DNA of 64,000 nt from Trichostrongylus colubriformis (taxonomy: Eukaryota; Nematoda; Chromadorea; Rhabditida; Trichostrongylidae), in NCBI GenBank assembly GCA_963978905.1, contig OZ022259.1, forward strand, positions 23,968,068-24,032,067, given 5' to 3'. Of this stretch, positions 1 to 10,432 are shown one piece after another (position 1 is the stretch's first letter; every line of letters begins with the position of its first letter). The notes beneath the pieces are model-generated. The model ran no database searches, had not been told where the DNA came from, and was given only the letters and a program-made list of their open reading frames with translations. A program made the position numbers and the translations under genes.

Positions 1-64
1 TCGGCACTCAACCACAGGATCGCGTTCAGGTGGGATTTTCGGAGACATCAGGAAATCGCAACAA
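1..64 (+). CDS. phlpp: PHLPP-like exon (partial, runs off left edge)
   Basis: Frame starting at base 3 reads through GFSETSGNRNK, the conserved opening of the PHLPP phosphatase domain, and ends with two bases of a Lys codon at a GTGAGT donor (65). The matching third base is the first base of the exon at 1431. Confidence 0.7.
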
Positions 65-3000
65 GTGAGTACAACATTTAAGAAAAATTCATTTGACACT
101 GAGTGGTCGTACTGAGATTCGTTTCCAACAAAATTAACAAGATGTTAGGAGCGCCTTGTCGGCGACTGCCTTGGCGCCAAATGCCTGCCTCGTACAATGT
201 TCAAGATTAGCCTATAAAACTCAGATTAGGAAGGTACCAAAAAGAGAGTGATTCCTTCAAAGGTTTGGAAGGATTGGGTGAGCTCCTTTGCTTCGTACGG
301 GATATCTTCAGCGGTTTCCCCTAATTTCTGTCAGAACCGCTAGGAAGATAAGACGTTTGGCGGTGTGATGGACAAAAATCTTGGAACTTAATTGAGTCAC
401 GCTCCACCTTTGAGGAGGAAGATCTGTTCGAAAAGTCGAGTCATCAGTAAAAATTCTATCTCACAACCTCGCTGATAGAAAAGCATTCAAACTAAAACCG
501 ATGCCGAGGTTTCACGGAGAGAGAAGTTGGAATCCAGCATAGCGACTTCCCTTTCTCAATTTTTGACTACGAAGTGAACTATTTTCGCATTCTTTGGCGT
601 ATCTTTATTCTTTATCAGGACCGTGGGCAAATATCGGGCCGAGAAAATTTTTAAAAAGTATGATCTCCCAAACCTATTTATATCTTATCTATATCATTTT
701 TACCATTGCTACCAAACACTGAGAATGATTATCGATTGACGTCCTTTTTCTGGAGATTGGCTCAAAATCTCTTTAAGAGCGCTGGGTGTTGAAAAGTTGT
801 CGAGGAAAATTTTCAAAATACCCCTCCCCATCCCAAAACCCAGATACGAAGTCCAACTTACCCACCTAAAAAGCCCGCTCCCCTCTCCCTTCCGTGAAGG
901 ATTCGTCGACGGAGGTCTGACTTTGACTTGAAGTATGATCTACTGATGGTGTTTTCCTAGCGACTACCTTGTCGCCCCAAAAAATTGGTAAAACAGTTGG
1001 TCGTTGAGGATTCTTCGGGTTGGTTTATCCACAGTTAATACAACCAGAAAGCGTCTTTTTCTGGCCCAAAATTTGATCTTTGGAGTATTTTTTCCCTCCG
1101 CCTGACCGTGGTTGGAATCCTTGACTTTCTATGTAGGATCCGTCGAACTAACTTATGATTCCTGAAGTTTCGAATGTCAAGTGGCTTTTTGTTGCTCCCC
1201 ACCCCCTTACTTATACAATGAAGCAGTGAAGCTTCTAACCAAATCGACAAAACTTCTATCCAAAACGCTATCTTTAATTTTACAGCCAGTGATTTCCCTC
1301 AGCCTCACCAGTTTCTGTGAAAGTTATTGAAATACCGACAGGAAGAGCAAAACCTCATCCCAGCTCAAATTCGAAGACAGAAATTAGAGAAGCATTGCGA
1401 AATGTTGAATGTAATAGTTTTCTTTCGCAGATTGTGCATTCGTCGGGTTCAGTGCGGTGATATTTTTGGCATGGTGGATGGATCCTCAAATTATGAGCTC
1501 CCAAAGACAATTCAAACCCTTTTTAAACGGATTCTACTCAACACGGTGAGATATTGGGATGCGTGCGCCGCTAAAGATGCGCTCACCGATGAAAGCCAGC
1601 AACCTTATGTATGAGTTATAGTCATTCAGGAACACCAGAATAATCTTCCGGCAATTCTTCTGAAGGCGCATGAATCTCTAGAAGAAGCTGGAGAACGATT
1701 AGGAGCCAGTGAGTAGTTACTCTATCCCTTACCTGGAATTGTTATGAATAAAGATCAGCAAATATGAAGGTAACGTGCTCAATCGTGCGAAAGTGAAGAA
1801 CAAAACGGTATAAAACGGTTAAAAACCCGAGAAATAAGACCCTCTCTCTCACCGTTCACTCTCAAAAGGGGCGGGTCGGGCCGAAGAAAGGGGCGGGTTG
1901 GGTTGAAACAAGTGATAGTTGTTGAGGAGGAGGGCTCTTACAAAGCCCAGTGGTGCACTTCGTACATGTGATCTTTTAAGACCCCCTAGTTTCATTTGCG
2001 TGACACAGTTTAGGAGTTCTCATTACCCACGTTACCCCATCACTGTCTTTAACTGTGATGGTTGGTTCAGTATTTCTCTGTCCAGAACTCACAGCATTAG
2101 TCGTCTCCTGGGATTAACAAGCGTTTATATCGAATACTGCCGAAAGGGGGCATCGGGCTACCAGTGCTACCATTCCAATCTCTAAAACAGTATTTCGCTG
2201 CTAATGGGACTCAACGATTTACTCTAATTTCCGGTTGTTTGCTGCTTCATTTGGGATCTACTCATTTGAAAATTTCTTATGTGGGAAACATTACGGCTGC
2301 AGTGATGTCCAGTGGACATTTGGAGAGAATCACTGAATCGGGTGAGCTTGATGAGGACGAATACGAACGTATTCGATCTGCTGGTGGTATCGTGGATGAG
2401 GTGAGAAGTTTTTGACTATTAATGGTTTTTACATTTTTTTTAACAATTCCAAAACATAGTAAACATAGCAAAATAATTTTCATGAAACGTCGTCCAAAGT
2501 TCATGAAGTCAAATGCTTTTCTGTCTCATCTAGGATTTCCATGTTTTTTATGAAGGCATTTTACTTCGTCGGTGGCGACGTCCGTGCCTCCTCGCGGTGC
2601 CACTGGAGACTGCTATTCCCACCAAAAGAGAAGAGCTGGGCTGAACACGGACAAAACCGTGATTTCCGGCGACAGGCCCAAGCGACAGGCCGGCTGATGG
2701 ACAACATGTCGCATCAACATGGACAATGGCTCATGAGATCACCACACAACCTACGGCGTACCCGGTAAGCGACGAGCGGCAGCGGGACCCGGCTGTCGTG
2801 ATAAACATGCAAGGGGTATCGACGAACGGACGGCGTCGACTAAACAAGCAATTCCACCACCACCATCAATCCCGATTCGCTACACTTAATGTTGGCAGTA
2901 TGACAGGCAGAGGAACAGAAGTGACGAATGCACTTAAGAGGAGACGAATTAATGTATGTGCGGTACAAGAGACAAGATGGTCGGGATCCAAATCACGAGA

Positions 3001-6000
3001 CATCGGCGATGGATGCAAGATCATATACCACGGCAACAATAACACACGAAATGGAGTGGGAATCATCATATCAGAAAGATACCGAGATGCCGTGGCAGAG
3101 GTATGCCGTTATGACGACCGATTAATGAAGATCATTATCATCGTAAACAACACCAAACTCCAAGTATTCTCTGCATATGCTCCACAATGGATGTACTAAT
3201 GCAATGAAAGATGCATTATGGGAGATGCTCGACGCTAAAACAAGAGAAGTGTCCACGGAAGACATGCTTATTGTGCTTGGAGACTTGAACGGACACATCG
3301 GCGAACAGATCGACAACCACACTGCACACGGTAGACACGGATATGGTAAAAGAAATGAGGAAGGAGAGAGGATTCTCGAATATGCAGAGGCAAACTCTCT
3401 CATTATTGCAAACACCCTCTTCAAGAAGAGACCTAGCCATCTTGCCACCTACTACAGTGGCTCCACCTCAACTCAATCGACTTTGCATTGGTACGTCGTA
3501 CACATGCCCGCCTCATTCACGATGCCAAGGTCATCCCATATGAAACAGTGGCAACTCAACACAGGCCACTCGTCATCAAGATGAACGTCACACAACCGAG
3601 GCAGAGCACATCGAAAGGACAGGAGCAGCAAGAATAAAATGGTGGAGATGGAAAGAGAAGAAAGATTCATACCACTCCTCATCAAACTTCCACCATTCAC
3701 TGAGGATATCAATGATACATGGAAGACGGCATGCACCACCATCCGAAGCATTGTATGGAGAGAGATTGGCGCGACCAAATCAGGAAGACGGTTCATTGAT
3801 AAGCAACCATGGATATGGATAGATGAAGTAAAGGAGAAAGGAAGAGAGAAGAAGAGGCTGTATCACGTCTTCCTCAGTACGCGTGCACAAGACGACCTTG
3901 CGAGATGCAAGACGGCGAAGAGAGCAGCAAAAATGGCAATTGCTACAGCAAAAGCAGACATGCAGAAGGATCTGTACGATAAGCTGGACACAAGAGAAGG
4001 TGAGAGGGCTGTGCACCGACTGATACGAGCAAGGCACCAGAAGACTGAAGACATCGAGAAGTTTCACGGAATCAACGATGATCACGGCAAGCTGCTGATT
4101 GAGAGGAGAAGTGTGATGGAGAGATGGAGAGCATTTGCGAAGCGATATCGACATGCTCATACCCCCATCCCCCACTGCCATCGATAGCACCCATACAAGG
4201 ACCGATCGAGAAGATATCAGAGGAAGAAGTGAAGGTTGCACCCAAAACAATGAAGGCAGGCAAGGCATGTGGACCAGACGACATAGCTTCAGAAGTATCG
4301 AAGTCACCAAACTGGAATCCCTCCCAGTGGCTCGCCAGTCTCTTCAATCACATCATTCGCAATGGCTGTGCACCAGAAGAATGGAGCAACAGCATCACCG
4401 TGCCTATATGGAAGAAGAAAGGAAGCCCAGCAGAATGTACCAATTACCGTCCTATTCGCCTCCTCTCACACACAATGAAGATATACGAAAGGTCATCGAA
4501 GCCACAATTCGAAAAGCGGCTGACATTAGCACTAACCAGTGTGGATTCGTGAAGGATTGCGGCACCACAGATGCTATTCGAGCCATGAGACTCCTCGTTG
4601 AGAAGCATATAGAGAAAGGGCAACCGCTCTACGTGGCATTTCTTGACTTGGAGAAAGCATTTGATCGCGTTCCACATGACCTCATCTGAATGGCACTTCG
4701 CAAACGAGGCATCTCAGAGGACCTAGTCAAGTGTGTGCAACTTCTCCACAGAAACCCTAAAAGTCAAGTGCGGACCACAGCAGGGACATCAAAACATTTC
4801 AACATCAGTGTTGGGATCCACCAGGGAAGTGCTCTCTCCCCCTTCTCTTCATCATTGTTATGGATGCAATCACGCGTGACCTCCAGCGAACAGCACCATG
4901 GACTCTCCTCTATGCAGATGACGTCATGGTAGCAGTAAATTCCAAATCTGAGCTACAACGGCAAGTACAGAGATGGAAAGACTGGCTGGCAAGATATGGA
5001 CTGAGGCTTAACATCAAGAAGACAGAATATCTCACGACGGACACCACACAAGATGGCACCATTCGATTTAGTGGAGAGGATATGCTTAGAACAACGCACT
5101 TCAAGTACCTCGGCTCCACGATCAGCGAAGACGGAAGTCTGCGACAAGAAGTCACGGCCAGAACCAACTCGGCATGGATGAAATGGAAGGCCACGGCAGG
5201 CGTGTCTGTGACAGGAAAATCAGCGATCGTCTCAAATCAAAGGTATACCGCACTGTGGTAAGACCTGCCGCCCTCTACGCATCCGAAACATGGCTGCAAC
5301 AAAAGAAATAGAAAGGAAGCTCGGAACAATGGAGACGAAGATGTTGAGATGGTTGTTAGGGCTGACGAGGCTGGACAGAGTACCAAACATCGACATTAGG
5401 AATCGATATGGTATCGCCCCATTAGACGAGAAGATGAGAGAAAGCAGGCTGAGATGGTTTGGCCACGTACTGAGAGCAGATGAAAACAGCATAGCAAGGA
5501 TTGGATTTGAATTAGAGGTGGATGGTAAACGACTAAATGGACGACCAAAGCAAAGATGGACCGACACACTTCATCAAGAGATGAAGAAGCGAGGACTCCA
5601 TCCCGACGACGCAGCAAATCGAGTGAAATGGAAACAGAAGTCCAGACAAGCGGACCCTGCAACAGAGCGGGACAAACGCTGAAGAAGAAGAAGAAGATTT
5701 TACTTCGTCGAAACGCTCCCGAATCAACTTTTCGATTTTTCCCTAGCTGCTAAATTTCGCCGCAGCCCGCGATGCGAAAATTGCTAACCAGAACCAAATA
5801 TTAAAAAATTGTTCAATACTACAAAAGCTTGGCCAACGGGCTCAACACGTTAAGCGTGTGAGTGCCGATAAGCTATGGTAAATATGCCAGCAGAAGCTAA
5901 GATGTCGTGAAAGGGGTCTTGGTACTGTAGTGGATTAGCACATATGCACAGAAGGCATGGAGTGAGGTTTCGAGTCCCGTCCGAAACGCCCATAACAGCT

Positions 6001-9000
6001 CTCGAATCAGTTGCTGCCTGAGCCTTCCAAATTCCCCTTATAAGGTTGATTGGTTTTTGATAACCCTCTTCAGAGGGTAGGAGCCAGTGGAGAACAAATC
6101 GCATTCCTGTGTCACCACGATTATGGAAGCAGAATACCCGGCGCATTCCCCAGAAAGCGCGGCGGTGAACCTTTTACCGCGACGTTAAAGGAGTCGTGCA
6201 CGGGAAAATGAGCTTTTCTGTTACCCATATATTTATGTTGTATTTACTCAAAAACGCCCCATGCAAAGTTTCACGCGAAAATGAGTATCCCACTAAGATA
6301 CAGCTCCTCAAAATGTTAGCCGAGGGGGCGAAGCCTCAGTGTAAATGTCCGCCCCATCGTCCGCAGCGGCATCTACTCTTAGGCCCGCCCTCTCGGCCGC
6401 CACTTTGGAGCCATACCTTGGCCAGATTCTCACTTTTTCGCGTGGAAGTTTGCATGCGACCCTTATCAAGGATATACAGCATAAATATAATGGTTACGAA
6501 GGAACTCATTTCTTCCGTGCACGATTATATTAAACTGCGACATGCTACACAGAGTGCTTTAGCATTGCCTTTTAATCCTTTACATTGAGGAATACCAAGG
6601 ACAAGGTCCCCTATCATAGTTTCTTGAAGAAATCAGATTTTCAGGAACAAGTCTTGATGGATTTTTGTCTTTGGTTTTGGAAAATATGCATGTAAATAAG
6701 TTTCACGTGTTTTCAGTGCAACATCATCAATGGTGTTACGCCGAACTGCCGTCAACTGGGTTTCTACAGTCTTCATCCTGTTATCACCCCACAACCGATC
6801 AATAAATCAATATCGATTACACGTGATATGGACTACATAATTATTGCCAGCTGTGCACTTTGGCAATATCTAAGTGCTGGCCAAATTGCGTCTATACTTG
6901 CGGGTTCAATCAATCCACAAGTGGCCGCGAAAACCCTACAGGTGAGTAGGGAGTGTTTGAGGGGTGTTACTGTAACTCTATCACTTTCGTTTCAGGACTC
7001 ACTGCAAGCTTGTGAATACAACGGGAATTCGTGCATAGTGGTTATCCGATTACTCAAACCAGAACTAGCCTTTCGTAGCGCACCACCTCCAGCCGTGGTC
7101 TACCCCCCCATGGTGATCCCTCCGATGAGAGTTGAAAAAACCAAGGATAGTGAGACGACTCTACAGAAGATTGAGCAAAGGTGAGCGAATGTTTTGCTTT
7201 TGAGAAAAGGTTTAGAAACAACCTTAACTTGAGCCCACTATAAAAAAAACTGATGAATCTTGAAAAACGTGAGAAGGGGGAATAATGCGACACCTGTGAG
7301 TACCCGTAGTTTAGGCATCTCAGCTCAGTAGGCAAACACTAAGCGAAACACCGGCTGTTACAGTTCTGGCAGTCTGCATAGCACCGTCACATGAGAAGCT
7401 CCTCTACAGGGGGTGCCAAAAAGTAATTTTTTCTCCTTCACTTTCAACCCTACTTTGGTCGAAATTTAGCAATTTTGACGAGGTAGTTTCATCCCTCAAG
7501 TTAAGAGTAGACCTCACTCTATCACTACATACTCCGTAACAGCCTTCTACACGAGCAGGAATGGGAGCTTGCTCCGAGTGAACAAGATGTGTCACCTCAA
7601 CTGGGCAAAATCCGAAATTTGGTCGCCCTCGTTCAGAACCTTGCTAAGATCCATTCACTCTGGGTACCTATAGGTATTATATTGGTGGTGTTCTCAAACA
7701 TTCCGTTTTTTTTTCGGGTTCCCAGCGCCCTTCATTTCCAAGAACCAGAGTGTGCCACTACCACTGATCCCCTCAGAGGTGGTTTGAGGTATGAAAAATG
7801 ACACTTCGGATCATAGCAGCGTTGTCCGAGCAGCAAGGTCCCTGTGAGTGAACCGAAGGGCCAATCCATAGGAAGCTTCCCACAAACCTATCACGGAACC
7901 TGGCTCCACTGTCCCTTGATACCGTAGGTGCTCTGAAGCCCGACTCCGCCGACTGAAGGCTTGATGAAGGTGAAAGTAGTGAGTTTCAGCTTGCTCCTAA
8001 TTCTAAAGGAACATTTCGGGAAATTGTGAGCCGTGAGCATAATTGCTTTTTTGGCACCTCTTGTATATGCACCTTCGATGGAGTACGTGACAGGATTGTC
8101 CAACTAGCACCAGTTGGTCGTTTAGCGCGCCAAGTCCCTTGCTTATGTTATTTCGAATTGACCCACTACAGGGAGTGGCCACCGTCTTCTTCGTGACTTG
8201 TCTTACTTGTGTTGATGGTGGCCGCTCTTCGCTTGAACTTCGATGCAGTGCTTCAGGACCCTCATCACCCCACAACCGATCAATAAATCAATATCGATTA
8301 CACGTGATATGGACTACATAATTATTGCCAGCTGTGCACTTTGGCAATATCTAAGTGCTGGCCAAATTGCGTCTATACTTGCGCAATTGCGTCTATACAG
8401 CATCTACTACCTTCTAATTCTATCCCTCGACAGGATAGAATTAGAAGGTAGATGCTGAAAATGCCTCGTTTTTCTATACCGTTGAAGTGAGGTTCCCGGT
8501 ATGCTGATTCTGCCAGTAATATATGTATATTTTTTACGAACGTCAAAAATAGTTTCGGTATTTTCGGGAGGGGGGGGGGGTCTGTCCTCACCATATGAGC
8601 TATTCAATACAATACCACTATATCATAAGATTAGGCACTGTTCAATGCGCTGAAATTATTTTCTGCCAACCATGATGTCCCTAGAAGTGCATTTTGTAAA
8701 TGGCCAGAGGATCAGCTGTTTAGCCGCACGGCTCATGGAATGCACCTCGTCTGTGCAGAAGAGCTATGTCTCACCTCCCCTTACAGGTAGTTTGGCTATG
8801 TGCGAAGGGGGTGGCTCAATATCCCACTTATGATAGCGTCGCGACTTGCGTATAACTGTCACACATGACAGATTCACGTTACTCCGATCAATACCTCAGT
8901 TATAGGATGCAAAGCACGTCTACCACGAAAGCGACTAGGTAGAAGGGTTCCTGTCCTATAAAATTTCGACCATTTCATTTAATTTCTCTTCACTATCGTA

Positions 9001-10432
9001 CTGCCTTTCCAATTAATTTAAGACTGGAAAAAATTAGCGAAGTCATAGCGAAAATGGAGGACGACACTACTATCGGTACTCAGGAGCCGGTCCACTCGCC
9101 TGGTCGCAAACTATACGAGAGAATCGCAGCGGAGGAGAAAGTTTCTAGGTAAGAATTGTATCATGGTAGCTGCTTTTCCATTGCATTTTTTTCCAATTTT
9201 TTCCTTTATTTTACTCACTCATATGTGCCTGAAAAGCAAGTTTCAGCTGGATGCTATCACCAACTCCCACACTAGCCCCGCCTCCACCAGATCCCGCCTC
9301 TAGCAAACAGACACAGTTGTTGGACGAATTGCGGTCAAAAGTAAGCATTGTGGACGAGTTCACCTCTAGATCTCCTTTTCTAACCTCTACAAAAATTGAA
9401 ACTGTTGCAATGGCCTCGGAGGAACGGTGCGGTAGCAGATATTACGGTTTGCCCCGAGTCAAAGCGCTGGTATACCCGGATGGGAAGATTCTTCCGGTCA
9501 AGAATAGCTCTAGTTCAACTAGAACAGGAAATTCACATTCAAGCACGTCTTCAGAGGGTGTTAATCACCGAAGTGTCTCTCCGGTCACGGAACCACCTTC
9601 GGAGGATTCTACGAAGGCGTCAGTACCAGCGGACTCGAGCACCTCAGATCCATCAAGTTCAAGAGTTTCAGAAATCGCCTATGGCAATGCAGCAGACAAG
9701 TTCCATTTACCTTACCCCTCGGAAAAGCCTGAAAAGTCTCAGAAAGATCCGAGAGGATTCCCAGAGACCACTGAGAAGAAGCGTTGCGCTGCAAATTTGA
9801 GCCTATCAGAGGCAATATCGTGTAACGCCCTCAGAACTTCTCCTATGGGCTCATCCCATGAGGAGCCTGAATACGACCGCTCACTGAGATCAGTACCGTA
9901 TGAGGACCATCGAATGCCTTCCCCAGAACCCAATGAAATCTGGGCCGATGTGAGAGAAGGCGATTCCCAGATGGATCACTTGGAGCCACATTTTGGCGCC
10001 GCTCCTCAATTACACAGCTCCATCCCGAAGGCGACAACAAACAGTGGAGTTTACAGTATCAAACAAGCAACACGAGAACGCCATGTGGAACCTCATTATC
10101 GGTCATTTGACTACTATTCCCTCACGAAAGTTCGACCGCACGATGATGCCGAAGTCACCTCGCTTCTGGATTTCATAGCTCCATCACGGACCACCACTCC
10201 ATTTCTCGAGTATGCTAGTCCACATCGACGAAAGATGAGTGTGATCGATGAGGGTCCTGAAGCACTGCATCGAAGTTCAAGCGAAGAGCGGCCACCATCA
10301 ACAGGACCACCTCCCCTACCGCACACAGAGGCCCCTCTGAACACACCTTCGATGACGATGCATCGAAGGACGATATCATGTTCACAATCTGAACTGAAAC
10401 TGGGGGATGAGAAGTTTTTGGGGAGATCATGA
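1..10432 (+). CDS. phlpp: PHLPP-type PP2C-fold phosphatase gene, 3' half (8 exons)
   Basis: I read the exons as 1-64, 1431-1545, 1630-1708, 2165-2400, 6717-6941, 6996-7180, 9023-9148 and 9247-10432. All phases agree and give one open frame of about 737 codons to the TGA at 10430-10432. The product matches the phosphatase domain of PHLPP proteins in order: GFSETSGNRNK, FGMVDGSSN, RIRSAGGIVDE, NGVTPN..LGFYSLHP, IIIASCALWQYLS, AAKTLQ and SCIVVIRLL. PHLPPs dephosphorylate the hydrophobic motif of AKT and PKC in animals. The PH domain and leucine-rich repeats would lie left of the window. The C-terminal 400+ residues are Ser/Pro-rich with a short coiled coil. The 4.3-kb intron at 2401-6716 holds an RTE element. 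The least certain boundary is the acceptor at 2164/2165. Family assignment is from motif order; I could not run an alignment. Confidence 0.8.
65..1430 (+). other. PHLPP intron with diverged repeat
   Basis: No coding exon fits here. Bases about 290-460 are a diverged relative of the inverted-repeat insertion at 47738-48179: both contain GACGTTT...GACGGTGT and a GAGGA...CGAAA block. Confidence 0.5.
1431..1545 (+). CDS. phlpp: PHLPP-like exon with metal-site motif VDGSSN
   Basis: Acceptor TTTCTTTCGCAG, donor GTGAGA. The exon encodes LCIRR then FGMVDGSSNYELP, which takes the place of the PP2C DGHGG metal-binding motif, as PHLPPs do with DGxxN. Phase 2 in, phase 0 out. Confidence 0.75.
1630..1708 (+). 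CDS. phlpp: PHLPP-like exon, helical segment ending ERLGA
   Basis: Acceptor GTCATTCAG, donor GTGAGTAG. Encodes a helical stretch ending in GERLGA, the position of KLG(G/T)A in family members, and leaves one base in the split codon. Confidence 0.65.
2165..2400 (+). CDS. phlpp: PHLPP-like exon, core beta-sheet of PP2C domain
   Basis: Encodes SGCLLLHLG, ISYVGNITAAVM and YERIRSAGGIVDE, the usual PP2C order (SGxT..., VGDSR, RIxxAGG), then a GTGAGA donor in phase 0. The left boundary uses the AG at 2163-2164. Alignment to the family would fit better if the exon began near 2234, but that site reads TTTCCG rather than an AG acceptor. The Asp of VGDS is Asn here, as other divergent PHLPPs also depart from VGDS. 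Confidence 0.65.
2558..2571. repeat. Target-site duplication, left copy (RTE A)
   Basis: ATTTTACTTCGTCG here is repeated exactly at 5697-5710 and brackets the RTE element. Confidence 0.85.
2726..3584 (+). pseudogene. RTE endonuclease domain, frameshifted
   Basis: Residues RFATLNVGSM, QETRW, NGVGIIIS, FSAYAPQ and VLGDLNGHIG are the successive motifs of an exonuclease-endonuclease-phosphatase fold; GDLN carries catalytic residues. The frame shifts near 3180-3200 (after AYAPQ), so two overlapping frames are needed to cover the domain. It would nick target DNA for target-primed reverse transcription if intact. Confidence 0.8.
3639..5682 (+). pseudogene. RTE reverse transcriptase and C-terminal region, frameshifted
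   Basis: Pieces in three frames carry ACGPDDIA, NQCGF, FLDLEKAFDRVPHDLI, GIHQGSALSP and the catalytic LLYADD at about 4908-4925, then TKMLRWLLGLTRLDR and RLRWFGHVLRAD of the C-terminal region. The stop at 4687-4689 falls where the sister element has Trp. Frameshifts lie near 4130-4190 and 4550, around 4850 and near 5260. No ORF1 is seen, as usual for RTE. Confidence 0.8.
5697..5710. repeat. Target-site duplication, right copy (RTE A)
   Basis: Exact repeat of 2558-2571 directly after the GAA microsatellite tail. Confidence 0.85.
5914..6150 (+). repeat. tRNA-derived SINE-like repeat
   Basis: GGTTTCGAGTCCC at 5966-5978 resembles a pol III B box, with an A-box-like GTGGATTAGCAC about 36 bp upstream. 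Downstream text (CAG..CCTTCCAA, CCACGATT..GCATTCC) recurs in diverged form at 43675-43920. No complete tRNA cloverleaf was found. Confidence 0.45.
6186..6526. mobile_element. MITE family Q, copy 1
   Basis: Ends are inverted: AAAGGAGTCGTGCACGG on the left and CCGTGCACGA on the right. The left side contains TTACCCATA and TGTTGTATTTACT, which recur at 13677-13741, 26193-26622 and 63170-63645. Confidence 0.6.
6717..6941 (+). CDS. phlpp: PHLPP-like exon, C-terminal part of PP2C domain
   Basis: Acceptor GTTTTCAG, donor GTGAGTAG, 75 whole codons. Contains NGVTPN, LGFYSLHP and DYIIIASCALWQYLS, the diagnostic PHLPP version of the PP2C ACDGLWD motif, lacking the Asp. Bases 6783-6902 are copied exactly at 8264-8383. 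Confidence 0.8.
6996..7180 (+). CDS. phlpp: PHLPP-like exon, end of phosphatase domain and linker
   Basis: Acceptor TTTCGTTTCAG, donor GTGAGCG. Encodes the last strand (SCIVVIRLL), a proline-rich linker (PPPAVVYPPMVIPP) and the start of a coiled coil (TLQKIEQR). The preceding 54-bp intron (6942-6995) is a multiple of three without a stop, so retaining it would add 18 residues. Confidence 0.75.
7405..8066 (+). mobile_element. Non-autonomous TIR element family R, copy 1
   Basis: Begins TACAGGGGGTGCCAAAAAG and ends in the inverted form TTTTTTGGCACCTCTTGTA. A second copy lies inverted at 21974-22683 with shared interior text (GGAAGCTTCC, TGCTCGGACAA-like, CCTTCATCA). No transposase frame is visible. 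Confidence 0.65.
8210..8458. other. Chimeric patch of two PHLPP exon copies plus hairpin
   Basis: Bases 8210-8266 are the exact reverse complement of last-exon bases 10247-10303. They overlap by three bases (ATC) with 8264-8383, an exact direct copy of 6783-6902. A 14-bp repeat of AATTGCGTCTATAC and a hairpin at 8398-8458 with arms of about 25 bp follow. The patch lies in the intron between the two source exons and has no splice sites of its own. Confidence 0.8.
8571..8580. repeat. Poly-G tract
   Basis: A run of about ten G after GGGAGG; low-complexity, potential G-quadruplex. Confidence 0.7.
9023..9148 (+). CDS. phlpp: PHLPP-like exon, coiled-coil segment
   Basis: The acceptor reads AATTTAAG and the donor GTAAGAA. 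Joined to the previous exon it continues the heptad-like stretch QRLEKISEVIAKMEDD, then SPGRKLYERIAAEEKVS. Phase 2 at both ends fits both neighbours. An ATG at 9054 lies in frame and could be mistaken for a gene start. Confidence 0.65.
9247..10432 (+). CDS. phlpp: PHLPP-like terminal exon, Ser/Pro-rich tail
   Basis: The 98-bp intron 9149-9246 ends TTTCAG; the exon then runs 394 codons to a TGA. The tail is low in hydrophobic residues and rich in Ser, Pro and Glu, with a conserved-looking block (SRYYGLPRVKALVYPDGK) near its start. That block suggests a binding or regulatory tail, but I do not recognise a named domain. Bases 10247-10303 reappear inverted at 8210-8266. Confidence 0.75.

Larger units (their letters stand above)
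2572..5696 (+). mobile_element. RTE-clade non-LTR retrotransposon (near full length, dead)
   Basis: The element encodes an apurinic-like endonuclease followed by a reverse transcriptase and a C-terminal tail ending RDKR, and closes with a GAAGAAGAAG microsatellite, the usual RTE 3' end. It is flanked by an exact 14-bp duplication. The single expected ORF is broken by several frameshifts and a Trp-to-stop change at 4687-4689, so this copy is inactive. It lies in the same orientation as the host gene inside PHLPP intron 2401-6716. It is a relative of the - strand copy at 49898-60881, which shares the same 3' end. Confidence 0.9.

Noticed and set aside
1286..1316. Short exon after TTTTACAG before the VDGSSN exon
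   Set aside because: It breaks phase with the first exon, whereas joining 64 directly to 1431 gives the conserved NRNKLCI sequence in frame.
8243..8458. Second PP2C exon (tandem duplicated gene)
   Set aside because: Only 120 bp of the exon is copied, without splice sites, fused to an inverted exon piece.
9251..10432. Separate single-exon gene of 393 codons
   Set aside because: Upstream splice sites at 9149/9246 and 7181/9022 join it in phase to the phosphatase exons.
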